Below are positions 16,766 through 24,830 of a stretch of DNA of 62,180 nt, piece after piece. This DNA is from an uncultured Oscillospiraceae bacterium (GTDB lineage Bacteria; Bacillota; Clostridia; Oscillospirales; Oscillospiraceae), in contig CANPYX010000009.1 in the NCBI GenBank assembly GCA_947588955.1, positions 1 through 62,180 of the forward strand, read 5' to 3'. A program made the position numbers and the translations under genes. Each line of letters opens with the position of its first letter. The stretch's first letter is position 1. A model generated the notes under the pieces. It was given only the letters and a program-made list of their open reading frames with translations. It was not told where the DNA came from and searched no databases.

Positions 16766-18064
16766 TCAGCCTATCTTGATTATCTCCTGCTCCTCAGGGT
16801 CCGGTATGTCGACGCTCTCGATGTCCGCGCCGACGGCGCGGAGCTTTTCCACCAGATCCTCATAGCCGCGCTCGATGTAGTCAACGCCCTCGATCTCCGT
16901 GACACCCTGGGCGCACAGTCCGGCGATCACCATCGCGGCGCCGGCGCGCAGGTCCCACGCCGTGACGTTGGCGCCCGTCAGGTGGTCAACGCCCTCTATT
17001 ATCGCCTTGCGCCCGTCCACGGTGATGTTGGCGCCCATCTTCAAAAGCTCGTTGACGTACTTGTACCTGGTGTCCCAGACGCCCTCGGTGATGGTGCTGG
17101 TGCCGTGGGCAAGGCACAGCACGGTGGCTATCTGCGGCTGCATATCCGTGGGGAAGCCGGGATAGGGCAGGGTCTTAACGTTTATTCGGCGCAGGGGCTT
17201 TACGCGGGAGACCAGCATTTGGTCCTCGCCCTCCTCGATGCTGACGCCCATCTCCTCCAGCTTACCGGTTATGCAGTCCATGTGCTTGGGGATGATGTTC
17301 TTTATGACCAGGCTCCCACCCGTTCCGGCGACAGCCGCCATATAGGTCCCCGCCTCTATCTGGTCGGGAATGAGGGCGTAGCTTCCCCCTGAAAGGCGCT
17401 TGACGCCCCGGATTTTTATGACGTTGGTGCCCGCGCCCCGGATGTCCGCGCCCATGGCGTTGAGGAAGTTCGCCACGTCAACTATGTGCGGCTCCCTTGC
17501 CACGTTCTCTATGCGCGTCACGCCCTCGGCAAAGCAGGCTGCCAGCATGATGTTAATTGTTGCGCCCACGGAGGCAACGTCCAGGTATATCTCCGCGCCG
17601 TGTAGCCCGTTTTCCGCCCTTGCCACAACGAGCCCGTTCTTTACCTCCACCTCGGCGCCCAAGGCGATGAAGCCCTTTACGTGCTGGTCAATTGGCCGCA
17701 CGGAGCCGAAGTTGCACCCGCCGGGCATCGCCACCACCGCCTCGCCGAAGCGTCCGAGAAGGGCGCCGATGAGGTAGTAGCTCGCCCGGATTTTTGTCAT
17801 GATGTCAAAGTCCGCGCGGGCGCGCTTCACATTGGAGCAGTCGATGTCCATGGTGTGCCTGTCCACGGTGCGGACACGCGCGCCCATGCGCTTTAAGATG
17901 TTCAAAAGCATTGTGACGTCGGAGATTTGGGGGATATTTTCAATGCGGCACGCCCCGTCCACCAGCATTGCGGCGGGAATAATGGCAACCGCGGCGTTTT
18001 TTGCGCCGCTTATCTCAATTGTGCCGCGAAGCGGCCTTCCACCTTTGATAACATATTTTGTCAA
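16766..18064 (-). CDS. murA: UDP-N-acetylglucosamine 1-carboxyvinyltransferase
   Basis: First committed enzyme of peptidoglycan synthesis. 432 aa, EPSP-synthase-like fold. N-terminal ISGAKNAAVAIIPAAML, the catalytic-loop cysteine in MPGGCNFGSVRP (the residue attacked by fosfomycin), and YPGFPTDMQPQ. The start is TTG at 18064, five bases after AAGGTGA; the next ATG is far inside. Gene count of murA paralogues cannot be judged here. Own promoter upstream. Confidence 0.96.
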   Translation of the reverse strand: MTKYVIKGGRPLRGTIEISGAKNAAVAIIPAAMLVDGACRIENIPQISDVTMLLNILKRMGARVRTVDRHTMDIDCSNVKRARADFDIMTKIRASYYLIGALLGRFGEAVVAMPGGCNFGSVRPIDQHVKGFIALGAEVEVKNGLVVARAENGLHGAEIYLDVASVGATINIMLAACFAEGVTRIENVAREPHIVDVANFLNAMGADIRGAGTNVIKIRGVKRLSGGSYALIPDQIEAGTYMAAVAGTGGSLVIKNIIPKHMDCITGKLEEMGVSIEEGEDQMLVSRVKPLRRINVKTLPYPGFPTDMQPQIATVLCLAHGTSTITEGVWDTRYKYVNELLKMGANITVDGRKAIIEGVDHLTGANVTAWDLRAGAAMVIAGLCAQGVTEIEGVDYIERGYEDLVEKLRAVGADIESVDIPDPEEQEIIKIG

Positions 18065-18139
18065 AGGCTCACCTTCCTAAAAACCGAATCTCTACGTGTA
18101 ATTATACCCGTCTTTGAGACGTAAATTCTACGTTTAATC

Positions 18140-18168
18140 AGTATATCATTCCCTGTGAGATTTTGCAA
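18140..18168 (-). promoter_or_regulatory. Promoter of murA
   Basis: On the minus strand TTGCAA-N17-TATACT. Two direct repeats, TCTACGTNTAAT at 18091-18102 and 18127-18138, 36 bases apart, lie between it and the TTG start. Confidence 0.6.
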
Positions 18169-18220
18169 CAATTTTTCACCAAAATTGGTAGACATAATTC
18201 GAGCCTGACAAAATCAAGGA

Positions 18221-18249
18221 TTGACTGACGGCGTGAAATGAGCTACAAT
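18221..18249 (+). promoter_or_regulatory. Promoter of the Mrp ATPase gene
   Basis: TTGACT-N17-TACAAT, about 40 bases ahead of the start. Confidence 0.75.
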
Positions 18250-18288
18250 CAGTATTATTAAAATTGAATTCCAAGGGAGGAATTTACC

Positions 18289-19116
18289 TTGAGCGAAGAA
18301 TGTACCCATGACTGCTCCACCTGCGGCGCCAACTGCGCCATCCGGGAGAAGAGGAACGAGGACCCCAAGGCGGGGAACCCATCGTCAAACGTAAAGAAGG
18401 TTATCGCCGTTGTCTCCGGCAAGGGAGGCGTGGGCAAATCCATGGTGACGGCGCTGCTTGCCGCCGCGATGCGCCGCCGGGGAAAGTCCGTCGCCATAAT
18501 GGACGCCGACATCACCGGCCCCTCCATTCCGAAGATTTTCGGCATCAATATGCGCGCCCTGGGCGCTGAGGAGGGCATTATCCCCGCCGAGACACGCACG
18601 GGGATCGAGCTTATGAGCATGAACCTCCTGCTGGACAACCCCACGGACCCGGTGGTGTGGCGCGGACCCATCATCGGCGGCGTGGTTCAGCAGTTCTGGA
18701 AGGAGGTCTACTGGGGCGACGTGGACTATATGTTCGTGGATATGCCTCCGGGAACCGGCGACGTGCCCCTCACGGTGTTCCAATCCATTCCCGTGGACGG
18801 CATCGTGATAGTCACCTCCCCCCAGGAGCTTGTCTCCGTAATCGTGGAGAAGGCGCTGAAAATGGCGGAGCTCATGAACATCCCGGTACTGGGCGTGGTG
18901 GAGAATATGTCCTATTTTGAGTGCCCTGACTGCGGGAAAAAGCACTTCATTTACGGTCAGAGCCACCTTGAGGAGCTGGCGAAGGCCCACGGCATAGAGG
19001 TCACCGCCCGCCTGCCCATCGAGCCCGCCATTCCTGAGGCCGCGGATGCCGGGGACATCGAGGGCGTGGAGACAAATATGCTTGACGCCGTCCTCGCGGC
19101 GATCGAAAACGCGTAA
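18289..19116 (+). CDS. Mrp/NBP35-family Fe-S carrier ATPase
   Basis: 275-aa P-loop NTPase believed to carry and deliver iron-sulfur clusters. N-terminal cysteine cluster CTHDCSTCGANC, deviant Walker A VSGKGGVGKSMVTALLA, VDMPPGTGDVPLTV, and a C-terminal CPDC pair that bridges the dimer cluster in this family. The start is TTG, eight bases after GGGAGG. Likely first gene of a transcript including the isomerase-family gene 46 bases downstream. Confidence 0.92.
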   Translation: MSEECTHDCSTCGANCAIREKRNEDPKAGNPSSNVKKVIAVVSGKGGVGKSMVTALLAAAMRRRGKSVAIMDADITGPSIPKIFGINMRALGAEEGIIPAETRTGIELMSMNLLLDNPTDPVVWRGPIIGGVVQQFWKEVYWGDVDYMFVDMPPGTGDVPLTVFQSIPVDGIVIVTSPQELVSVIVEKALKMAELMNIPVLGVVENMSYFECPDCGKKHFIYGQSHLEELAKAHGIEVTARLPIEPAIPEAADAGDIEGVETNMLDAVLAAIENA

Positions 19117-19162
19117 ATCAAAGGAAAAACAATTATTTATACTATTAAGGAGGTAACCTGTC

Positions 19163-20641
19163 ATGTGCAGCAACATCCCCGAAGTAAAGCTTGGCATCGT
19201 GGCTGTCAGCCGCGACTGCTTCCCCATCGCGCTGTCAACACAAAGGCGCAAAAACATCGTCGCCGCATATCCCGGCGAGCTCTACGAGTGCCCCATAACC
19301 GTGGAGAACGAGCAGGACGCCCTCAAGGCCGTTGAGGACGTGAAAACCGCCGGCTGCAACGCCCTTGTTATCTTCCTCGGCAACTTCGGCCCAGAGACGC
19401 CGGAGACCCTCATCGCTCAAAAGTTCGACGGTCCCTGCATGTACGTCGCCGCCGCCGAGGGCGACGGGGACATGATAAACGGCAGAGGCGACGCCTACTG
19501 CGGTATGCTCAACTGCTCATATAACTTAGGTATGCGCCACCTCAAGGGCTATATCCCCGAATACCCCGTGGGTACATCTGAGGACATAGCCGGCATGATA
19601 GCCGACTTCGTCCCTGTAGCCCGCGCGATAATAGGCGTAAAGAATCTCAAAATAATCACCTTCGGACCCCGCCCCCAGGACTTTTTCGCCTGCAACGCGC
19701 CCATAAAGGGGCTCTACGAGCTGGGCGTGGAGATCGAGGAGAACTCGGAGCTCGACCTTCTGGTGAGCTACAAGGCCCACGCCGGCGACCCGCGTATACC
19801 CGCTGTCTGCGCTGAGATGGCGGCTGAGATGGGCGAGGGGCGGTACTTCCCGGAGATGAACGAGCGCCTTGCCCAGTTTGAGCTGACGCTCCTCGACTGG
19901 GCGGAGAAGCACAAGGGCGCGAGAAAATACGTGGCCTTCGCCAACAAGTGCTGGCCGGCGTTCCCGGAATCCTTCGGCTTTGAGCCCTGCTACGTAAACT
20001 CCCGCCTCGCCGCCAGGGGCATACCCGTCGCCTGCGAGGTGGACATCTACGGAGCCCTCAGCGAGTACATAGGAGCTTGCGTCACGGGCGACGCGGTGAC
20101 GCTGCTGGATATAAATAATTCCGTGCCAAAGTACATATACGACGAGGACATAAAGGGCAAATATGACTGCGCACTCACGGACACCTTCATGGGCTTCCAC
20201 TGCGGGAACACGCCGGAGTGCAAGATGTGCGAGAGCCGCGCCATCAAGTACCAGCTCATACAGCACAGGCTTTTAGAGCCGGAGGGGTCCGAGCCTGACT
20301 TCACCCGTGGCACGCTGGAGGGTGATATCGCCCCCGGCGACATCACCTTCTACCGCCTCCAGTGCGACAGCGAGGGCAACCTGAGGAGCTACGTTGCTGA
20401 GGGACAGGTGCTCCCCGTCGCCACCCGCAGCTTCGGCGGCATAGGCGTATTTGCCATACCGGAGATGGGGCGCTTCTACCGCCACGTGCTCATCGAGAAG
20501 CGATACCCGCACCACGGCGCCGTGGCCTTCGCCCACTGCGGCAAGGCGCTCTTCGAGGTTCTCAAGTACCTGGGCGTCAAGGACATAGCCCACAACCAGC
20601 CAAAATCTCTCCCCTACCCCACGGAAAACCCCTGGGGCTGA
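19163..20641 (+). CDS. L-fucose/L-arabinose isomerase family protein
   Basis: 492 aa, related to the fucose isomerase/arabinose isomerase superfamily. N-terminal half is a Rossmann-like domain (LGIVAVSRDC..., CNALVIFLGNFGPETP); EVDIYGALSEYI and DINN residues in the C-terminal half fit the metal site region. C-terminal HCGNTPECKMC and the stretch ending HHGAVAFAHCGKALFEVL match proteins often annotated this way in anaerobes. No sugar-utilisation genes adjoin it, so the substrate is open. RBS AAGGAGGT. Confidence 0.75.
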   Translation: MCSNIPEVKLGIVAVSRDCFPIALSTQRRKNIVAAYPGELYECPITVENEQDALKAVEDVKTAGCNALVIFLGNFGPETPETLIAQKFDGPCMYVAAAEGDGDMINGRGDAYCGMLNCSYNLGMRHLKGYIPEYPVGTSEDIAGMIADFVPVARAIIGVKNLKIITFGPRPQDFFACNAPIKGLYELGVEIEENSELDLLVSYKAHAGDPRIPAVCAEMAAEMGEGRYFPEMNERLAQFELTLLDWAEKHKGARKYVAFANKCWPAFPESFGFEPCYVNSRLAARGIPVACEVDIYGALSEYIGACVTGDAVTLLDINNSVPKYIYDEDIKGKYDCALTDTFMGFHCGNTPECKMCESRAIKYQLIQHRLLEPEGSEPDFTRGTLEGDIAPGDITFYRLQCDSEGNLRSYVAEGQVLPVATRSFGGIGVFAIPEMGRFYRHVLIEKRYPHHGAVAFAHCGKALFEVLKYLGVKDIAHNQPKSLPYPTENPWG

Positions 20642-20777
20642 GGACCGATTTTCACTTACAAACGCATTATACCACCGAACTAAGTAAAAGTCAAGCAAAA
20701 TTTTAAAGTAAAGTAAAATACAGCAAGATTTGCAATGTTTTTGTCTGACAGAAACGCCAAAGCAATACATAGTAACG

Positions 20778-20812
20778 AAAAACCGGCGCTCCGCAGAGGG
20801 GCGCCGGTTTTA
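20778..20812. terminator. Bidirectional terminator between the isomerase gene and pyk
   Basis: GC-rich stem CCGGCGC flanked by A-run on the left and T-run on the right, so it can end both convergent transcripts. The ~135 bases before it (20642-20777) are AT-rich with nothing else recognisable. Confidence 0.85.
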
Positions 20813-20830
20813 TGTAGGAGAATAATGCTT

Positions 20831-22243
20831 TCAGATATTCTCAATTTTGATGAGGTTAGTGTTGCCGCTTCTGCCGGTGGAGGCGCCGCCGGTGATGACT
20901 ATGCGGTCGCCGGATTTCAGGTCAAAATTCTCCTTGGCAAGGCGGGTGGCCATGTAAAAGAGGACGTCGGTGGAGTTGTACTGCTCCGAGAGGGCGGGAC
21001 AGACGCCCCAGGAGAGCCCCAGCTTGCGCCAGCTCTTCTCGTCGGTGGTGACGCCCAGGATGTCCACGGGGCAGCGGAAGCGGGAGACCATGCGGACGGT
21101 CTTGCCGGAGAGGGAGCAGACGGCTATGACCTTGGCGTCCACGTCGATCGCCATGCCGCAGGTGGCGTGGCTTATGGCGTCCACGGTGTTGTGTATGTTG
21201 AAGTTGAAGGTGCGGAACTGCTCGTCAAAGTCGATGCCGCGCTCCGCCTCCTCTGCTATCTTCGCCATGGTCTGCACAACCAGTACAGGGTGCTTGCCGG
21301 AGGCTGTCTCGCCGGAGAGCATGATGGCGGAGGTCCCGTCGTAGACGGCGTTTGCCACGTCGGAGATCTCGGCGCGGGTGGGACGGGGCTTCTCTATCAT
21401 GGATTCCAGCATTTCGGTGGCGGTTATCGCCATCTTTCCCAGCAGCCGGCACTTGGTTATGAGGTGCTTCTGGATGCCGGGCAGCTCCTCAAAGGGTATC
21501 TCAACGCCCAAATCGCCGCGGGCGACCATGATGCCGTCGCACTCGGCGCATATCTCCTCGATGTTCTCAACGCCGGCGCGGTTCTCTATCTTGGCGATTA
21601 TGTCAATTCCCTTGACATTGTGCTCCGCCAGCAGCGCCTTGATGTCCCGGATGTTCTGCGCCTCGGAGACGAAGGAGCAGGCTATGAAGTCCACGTCGTT
21701 GGCGACGCCGAAGAGTATGTCCGCCTTGTCCTGCTCGGAGAGGTAAATTTGCTTCAGGACCTTGCCGGGGAAGGCCATGGACTTGCGGTCAGAGAGGACG
21801 CCGCCCTCCACCACCGTGGTGACGACTTCCTTTTTGGTGGTTCCGGTGACCTTGAAGGTCAAAAGCCCGTTGTTGAGGAGGATGGTGTCGCCGGGCTGGA
21901 GCTCCTGGGGGAGCCCCTCGTAGCTGACGGAGACACGCTCCTGATTGCCGACGATGTCCTCGGTGGTGAAGGTGAAGGTGTCGCCCTCGTTGAGGGTGAT
22001 CTTGCCGTTCTCAAAGGTGCGTATGCGGTACTCAGGGCCCTTTGTGTCAAGAAGTATCGCTATGGGCAGATTCAACTTTTCCCTGACCTTCTTTATGAGG
22101 TCGATGGTGACCTGGTGGCTCTCATGGGTGCCGTGGGAGAAGTTGAGGCGTGCCACGTTCATTCCCGCGAGGCACATTTTTGTGAGCGTATCCTCGTTGG
22201 CGCATGCCGGACCGATGGTGCAGACTATTTTTGTTTTTCTCAT
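20831..22243 (-). CDS. pyk: Pyruvate kinase
   Basis: Last step of glycolysis. 470 aa, the short form without the extra C-terminal PEP-utiliser domain found in Bacillus enzymes. Motifs: KIVCTIGPAC, NFSHGTHESH, LDTKGPEYR, IAKIENRAGVENIEEI, MVARGDLGVEIP (substrate/metal site) and AIMLSGETASGKHP. The stop is 18 bases from the shared terminator. Transcribed alone from a strong promoter. Confidence 0.96.
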   Translation of the reverse strand: MRKTKIVCTIGPACANEDTLTKMCLAGMNVARLNFSHGTHESHQVTIDLIKKVREKLNLPIAILLDTKGPEYRIRTFENGKITLNEGDTFTFTTEDIVGNQERVSVSYEGLPQELQPGDTILLNNGLLTFKVTGTTKKEVVTTVVEGGVLSDRKSMAFPGKVLKQIYLSEQDKADILFGVANDVDFIACSFVSEAQNIRDIKALLAEHNVKGIDIIAKIENRAGVENIEEICAECDGIMVARGDLGVEIPFEELPGIQKHLITKCRLLGKMAITATEMLESMIEKPRPTRAEISDVANAVYDGTSAIMLSGETASGKHPVLVVQTMAKIAEEAERGIDFDEQFRTFNFNIHNTVDAISHATCGMAIDVDAKVIAVCSLSGKTVRMVSRFRCPVDILGVTTDEKSWRKLGLSWGVCPALSEQYNSTDVLFYMATRLAKENFDLKSGDRIVITGGASTGRSGNTNLIKIENI

Positions 22244-22290
22244 GGGCGTGGAATCTCCCTTTCTTTGATTTGTTGTTGACTGTACGTGAA

Positions 22291-22350
22291 TCGAACCCTC
22301 GGTTCGACTCTCAACAGCTATATTTTATTAGCATTTCAACAAAACGTCAA
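22291..22350 (-). promoter_or_regulatory. Promoter and leader hairpin of pyk
   Basis: On the minus strand TTGACG-N17-TAAAAT (22322-22350), followed in the leader by a 7-bp stem TCGAACC/GGTTCGA (22291-22307). The leader hairpin has no T-run; its role is unknown. Confidence 0.7.
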
Positions 22351-22380
22351 GGGATAAATTTGCGTTTTGTTGGCAAAATA

Positions 22381-23001
22381 TCAAAATTGCTCCTCCTCGT
22401 CCTCTGAAAGCCGGACGGTGACGGCGGAGATCTCGTAGGCGGTCTTTTCCACGGGGGTGTCGTCCTCCATCTTTATGTAGGCGCGGCTCTGGAGCCTTCC
22501 GCGCACGGTGACGCGAGTCCCCGCCTCCCAGCCGGAGGTCCTGCGGGCGACGGCGCCCCAGGAGATACAGGGTATGTAGTCGCTCCTGCCGTAGGCGCGG
22601 GGGACGCCAAGCATCATGTCGCATATCTCCCTGCCCATGGGCGTGCGCCGCAGTGTGGGCTCCTTGCACAGCGTGCCCGTGAGCTCCACGGAGTTTTCAA
22701 AGTCCCCGTCGGTAAATTCCAGCTCCCTGGCGAGGACGGTTATTATGAGCCTGGGACCCACGCCGGAGTGGTTGTTGTAGGAGCGGACCTCCCCGGACAC
22801 CCTCAGCCGTGGGAGCGACTGGATCTCAAGGCTTGAAAGCATCGCCTCGCTCACCACTATATTGATGACGTCCTCCGCCCCCGACAGCCGCCGCACGGAA
22901 AGGGGAAACTTGTAGTATATCCCGTCTCTGCTCTCGTGGGAACGCTCCGGTTTGCCCGCCAGCGTCCCGCAAAGTGTCACAATGTCATTTGCTCTGTTCA
23001 T
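22381..23001 (-). CDS. Two-domain single-stranded DNA-binding-like protein
   Basis: 206 aa that read as two successive SSB-type OB folds: residues ~1-95 (VTLCGTLAGKPERSHES...RLRVSGEVRSYNN) and ~103-205 (VELTGTLCKEPTLRRTPMGREICDMMLGV...GTRVTVRGRLQSRAY). The second half has the better SSB signature. Ordinary SSB is one OB fold plus an acidic tail ending in aromatic/hydrophobic residues; here the C-terminus is a short acidic DEEEQF. Likely DNA-binding, but not the housekeeping SSB. Confidence 0.75.
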   Translation of the reverse strand: MNRANDIVTLCGTLAGKPERSHESRDGIYYKFPLSVRRLSGAEDVINIVVSEAMLSSLEIQSLPRLRVSGEVRSYNNHSGVGPRLIITVLARELEFTDGDFENSVELTGTLCKEPTLRRTPMGREICDMMLGVPRAYGRSDYIPCISWGAVARRTSGWEAGTRVTVRGRLQSRAYIKMEDDTPVEKTAYEISAVTVRLSEDEEEQF

Positions 23002-23098
23002 CCTTTAACTCCTCCCGCGCCGCGTGGCGGTTTTTCTGTGAGAAGTATATGTGCGGGCGGGGCTTGTTAGAATTTATAAAAGATTAAAGTTCAAAAGC

Positions 23099-23126
23099 TT
23101 GAATTGGGCGGCGAATGTGGTATACT
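23099..23126 (+). promoter_or_regulatory. Promoter of the DUF368 gene
   Basis: TTGAAT-N16-TATACT, about 33 bases before the start. Confidence 0.6.
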
Positions 23127-23158
23127 TCTATCCGTGGAATTTTTGGGAGAATAGAGAT

Positions 23159-23998
23159 ATGGAAAACAAGATTAAAAAAGAAAAGCGTTTGACGCCGGCG
23201 GGAACGTTCCTTCTCCACCTCGCCGTGGGCGTCGTCATAGGCATCGGCGGCGTCCTCCCCGGTGTGTCGGGAGGGGTAATGGCGGTGAGCCTGGGGATAT
23301 ACAAGCCCATGATCGACGCCCTCGCGGGATTTTTCAAGGCGCCAAAGAAAAACTGCGTCTTTCTCCTGCCCATCGGCATAGGGGCGGTCCTGGGCTTCCT
23401 TCTGGGCGCCGTTGCCCTCAGCGGGCTCATGGAGAGGTGGTACACCCAGGTCATGTGGCTCTTTTTGGGGCTTGTGGCAGGCGGTATCCCCTCCTTCATA
23501 AAGGAGGCAAACGAGCGGGGCTTTAAGTGGAGGTACCTCATCGCCACCGCCGCCGGAGCCGCTCTTGCCCTGCTTATGCTCTTTTTGCGGGAGGGCGCGG
23601 CTGCCGCGGATGTGGAGCGCCTCACGCCGCTTGAGGCGCTGATTTCAGGCGCCATCGTGTCCGTGGGCGCGGTCATACCCGGCATTTCTACCTCATTTAT
23701 ACTGATGTACCTGGGCTGGTACAGGCCGCTGATGGACGCCTTCGCCAACGCGGAGGCGCTGACCGTCATTTTCGTCGCCCTGGGCGCGGGAGGGTGCTTC
23801 GTGGCGACGGTGAAAACCGCCAGGTGGGTGTTTGACCGGTTCCACGGCTGGGCGTATTACGCGGTGCTGGGCTTTTTGGCGGTGTCGGCGGCGCTTATCT
23901 TCCCCGGAATCACCTGGGACCTGAGCCTCATCGTTGACATCCTTCTTGCCGCGGGAGGCGCGCTGGGGGCGTATATGCTGGGGACGGTAAGTATGTAA
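23159..23998 (+). CDS. DUF368 polytopic membrane protein
   Basis: 279-aa integral membrane protein with 7-8 hydrophobic segments. The paired glycine-rich signature GIGGVLPGVSGGVMAVSLGIY in the N-terminal half and the matching AVIPGISTSFILMYLGWY in the C-terminal half are the internal repeat of DUF368/undecaprenyl-phosphate-translocase-like proteins; recent work on this family points to C55-P recycling, but function here is inferred. ATG 23159 follows GGGAGA; the frame is open to 23051. Confidence 0.85.
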   Translation: MENKIKKEKRLTPAGTFLLHLAVGVVIGIGGVLPGVSGGVMAVSLGIYKPMIDALAGFFKAPKKNCVFLLPIGIGAVLGFLLGAVALSGLMERWYTQVMWLFLGLVAGGIPSFIKEANERGFKWRYLIATAAGAALALLMLFLREGAAAADVERLTPLEALISGAIVSVGAVIPGISTSFILMYLGWYRPLMDAFANAEALTVIFVALGAGGCFVATVKTARWVFDRFHGWAYYAVLGFLAVSAALIFPGITWDLSLIVDILLAAGGALGAYMLGTVSM

Positions 23999-24005
23999 AT
24001 AAGCA

Positions 24006-24039
24006 GTGGGTGGACATTGAATGACCACCCACGTTTTTT
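24006..24039 (+). terminator. Terminator of the DUF368 gene
   Basis: Perfect 8-bp stem GTGGGTGG, 11-base loop, then TTTTTT. Confidence 0.9.
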
Positions 24040-24052
24040 GCCGTTGTGACAC

Positions 24053-24091
24053 TTTACATAGATTTAACAATATTATGATTTTCCTTTTAAC
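24053..24091 (+). promoter_or_regulatory. Candidate PhoP box upstream of the phosphate module
   Basis: Four hexamers at strict 11-base spacing: TTTACA, TTAACA, ATGATT, TTTAAC, starting at 24053, 24064, 24075 and 24086. This matches the Firmicutes PhoP box (TTAACA-like repeats with 5-base spacers). A TATATT -10-like element starts 12 bases further (24103). It would place the operon under autoregulation by its own first gene. Confidence 0.75.
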
Positions 24092-24155
24092 CTTCGCGGG
24101 TGTATATTATATGTGTGCAAATAGTATTTAGTATTTAAAGAGGGGGCGGGCGGAG

Positions 24156-24830
24156 ATGATCTATATCCTTGAGGACGACGGGAGCATCCGCAACTTTGTG
24201 GAATACGCCCTCAACGGGCAGGGGATGGAGACGCGGGGTTTTGAGCGGCCCTCCGACTTCTGGCGGGAGTTGGACAGGTGCGTGCCGTCGCTCCTGCTGC
24301 TGGACATAATGCTCCCGGAGGAGGACGGGCTGGAGATACTGAGGAAGCTGCGCGCCCGGCGGGACACAAGGCGGCTGCCGGTGATAATGCTCACGGCGCG
24401 CGGGACGGAGTACGACAAGGTCCGGGGGCTTGACATCGGCGCCGACGACTACGTGGCAAAGCCCTTCGGGATAATGGAGCTCATCTCCCGCATACGGGCG
24501 CTTTTGCGGCGGGCGGAGCCTGAGGAGGCGGAGGGGGACTACTCCCTTGGGGGACTCCGGGTGTCCGCCGCCACCCACACTGTCACGGCAAACGGGGAGA
24601 GCGTGGCGCTGACATACAAGGAGTTTGAGCTGCTGAGCCTGCTCCTTTCAAAGCCGGGCACGGTGTTCACCAGGGACAGGATATTGGCGTCCGTCTGGGG
24701 CGTGGATTTTGACGGGGAGTCAAGGACGGTGGACGTACACATCCGCACCCTGCGGGCAAAGCTGGGCCCTTGCGGTGACCTTATTAAGACGGTGCGGGGC
24801 ATCGGCTACAAGGCGGAGGACAAGGTATGA
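24156..24830 (+). CDS. OmpR/PhoB-family response regulator (PhoP-like)
   Basis: 224 aa. Receiver domain with acidic pocket EDDGSI, phosphoacceptor Asp in LLLDIMLPEEDG, conserved Lys in VAKPFG; then a winged-helix DNA-binding domain ending in VDVHIRTLRAKLG and VRGIGYKAE. Its place before a PhoR-like kinase and a Na/Pi transporter, and the candidate Pho box, suggest phosphate control. Overlaps the kinase gene by four bases (ATGA). Confidence 0.93.
   Translation: MIYILEDDGSIRNFVEYALNGQGMETRGFERPSDFWRELDRCVPSLLLLDIMLPEEDGLEILRKLRARRDTRRLPVIMLTARGTEYDKVRGLDIGADDYVAKPFGIMELISRIRALLRRAEPEEAEGDYSLGGLRVSAATHTVTANGESVALTYKEFELLSLLLSKPGTVFTRDRILASVWGVDFDGESRTVDVHIRTLRAKLGPCGDLIKTVRGIGYKAEDKV

Noticed and set aside
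22291-22307. tRNA-like T-arm in the pyk leader
   Set aside because: The GGTTCGATTC word resembles a T-arm, but no other cloverleaf parts fit; treated as a simple hairpin.
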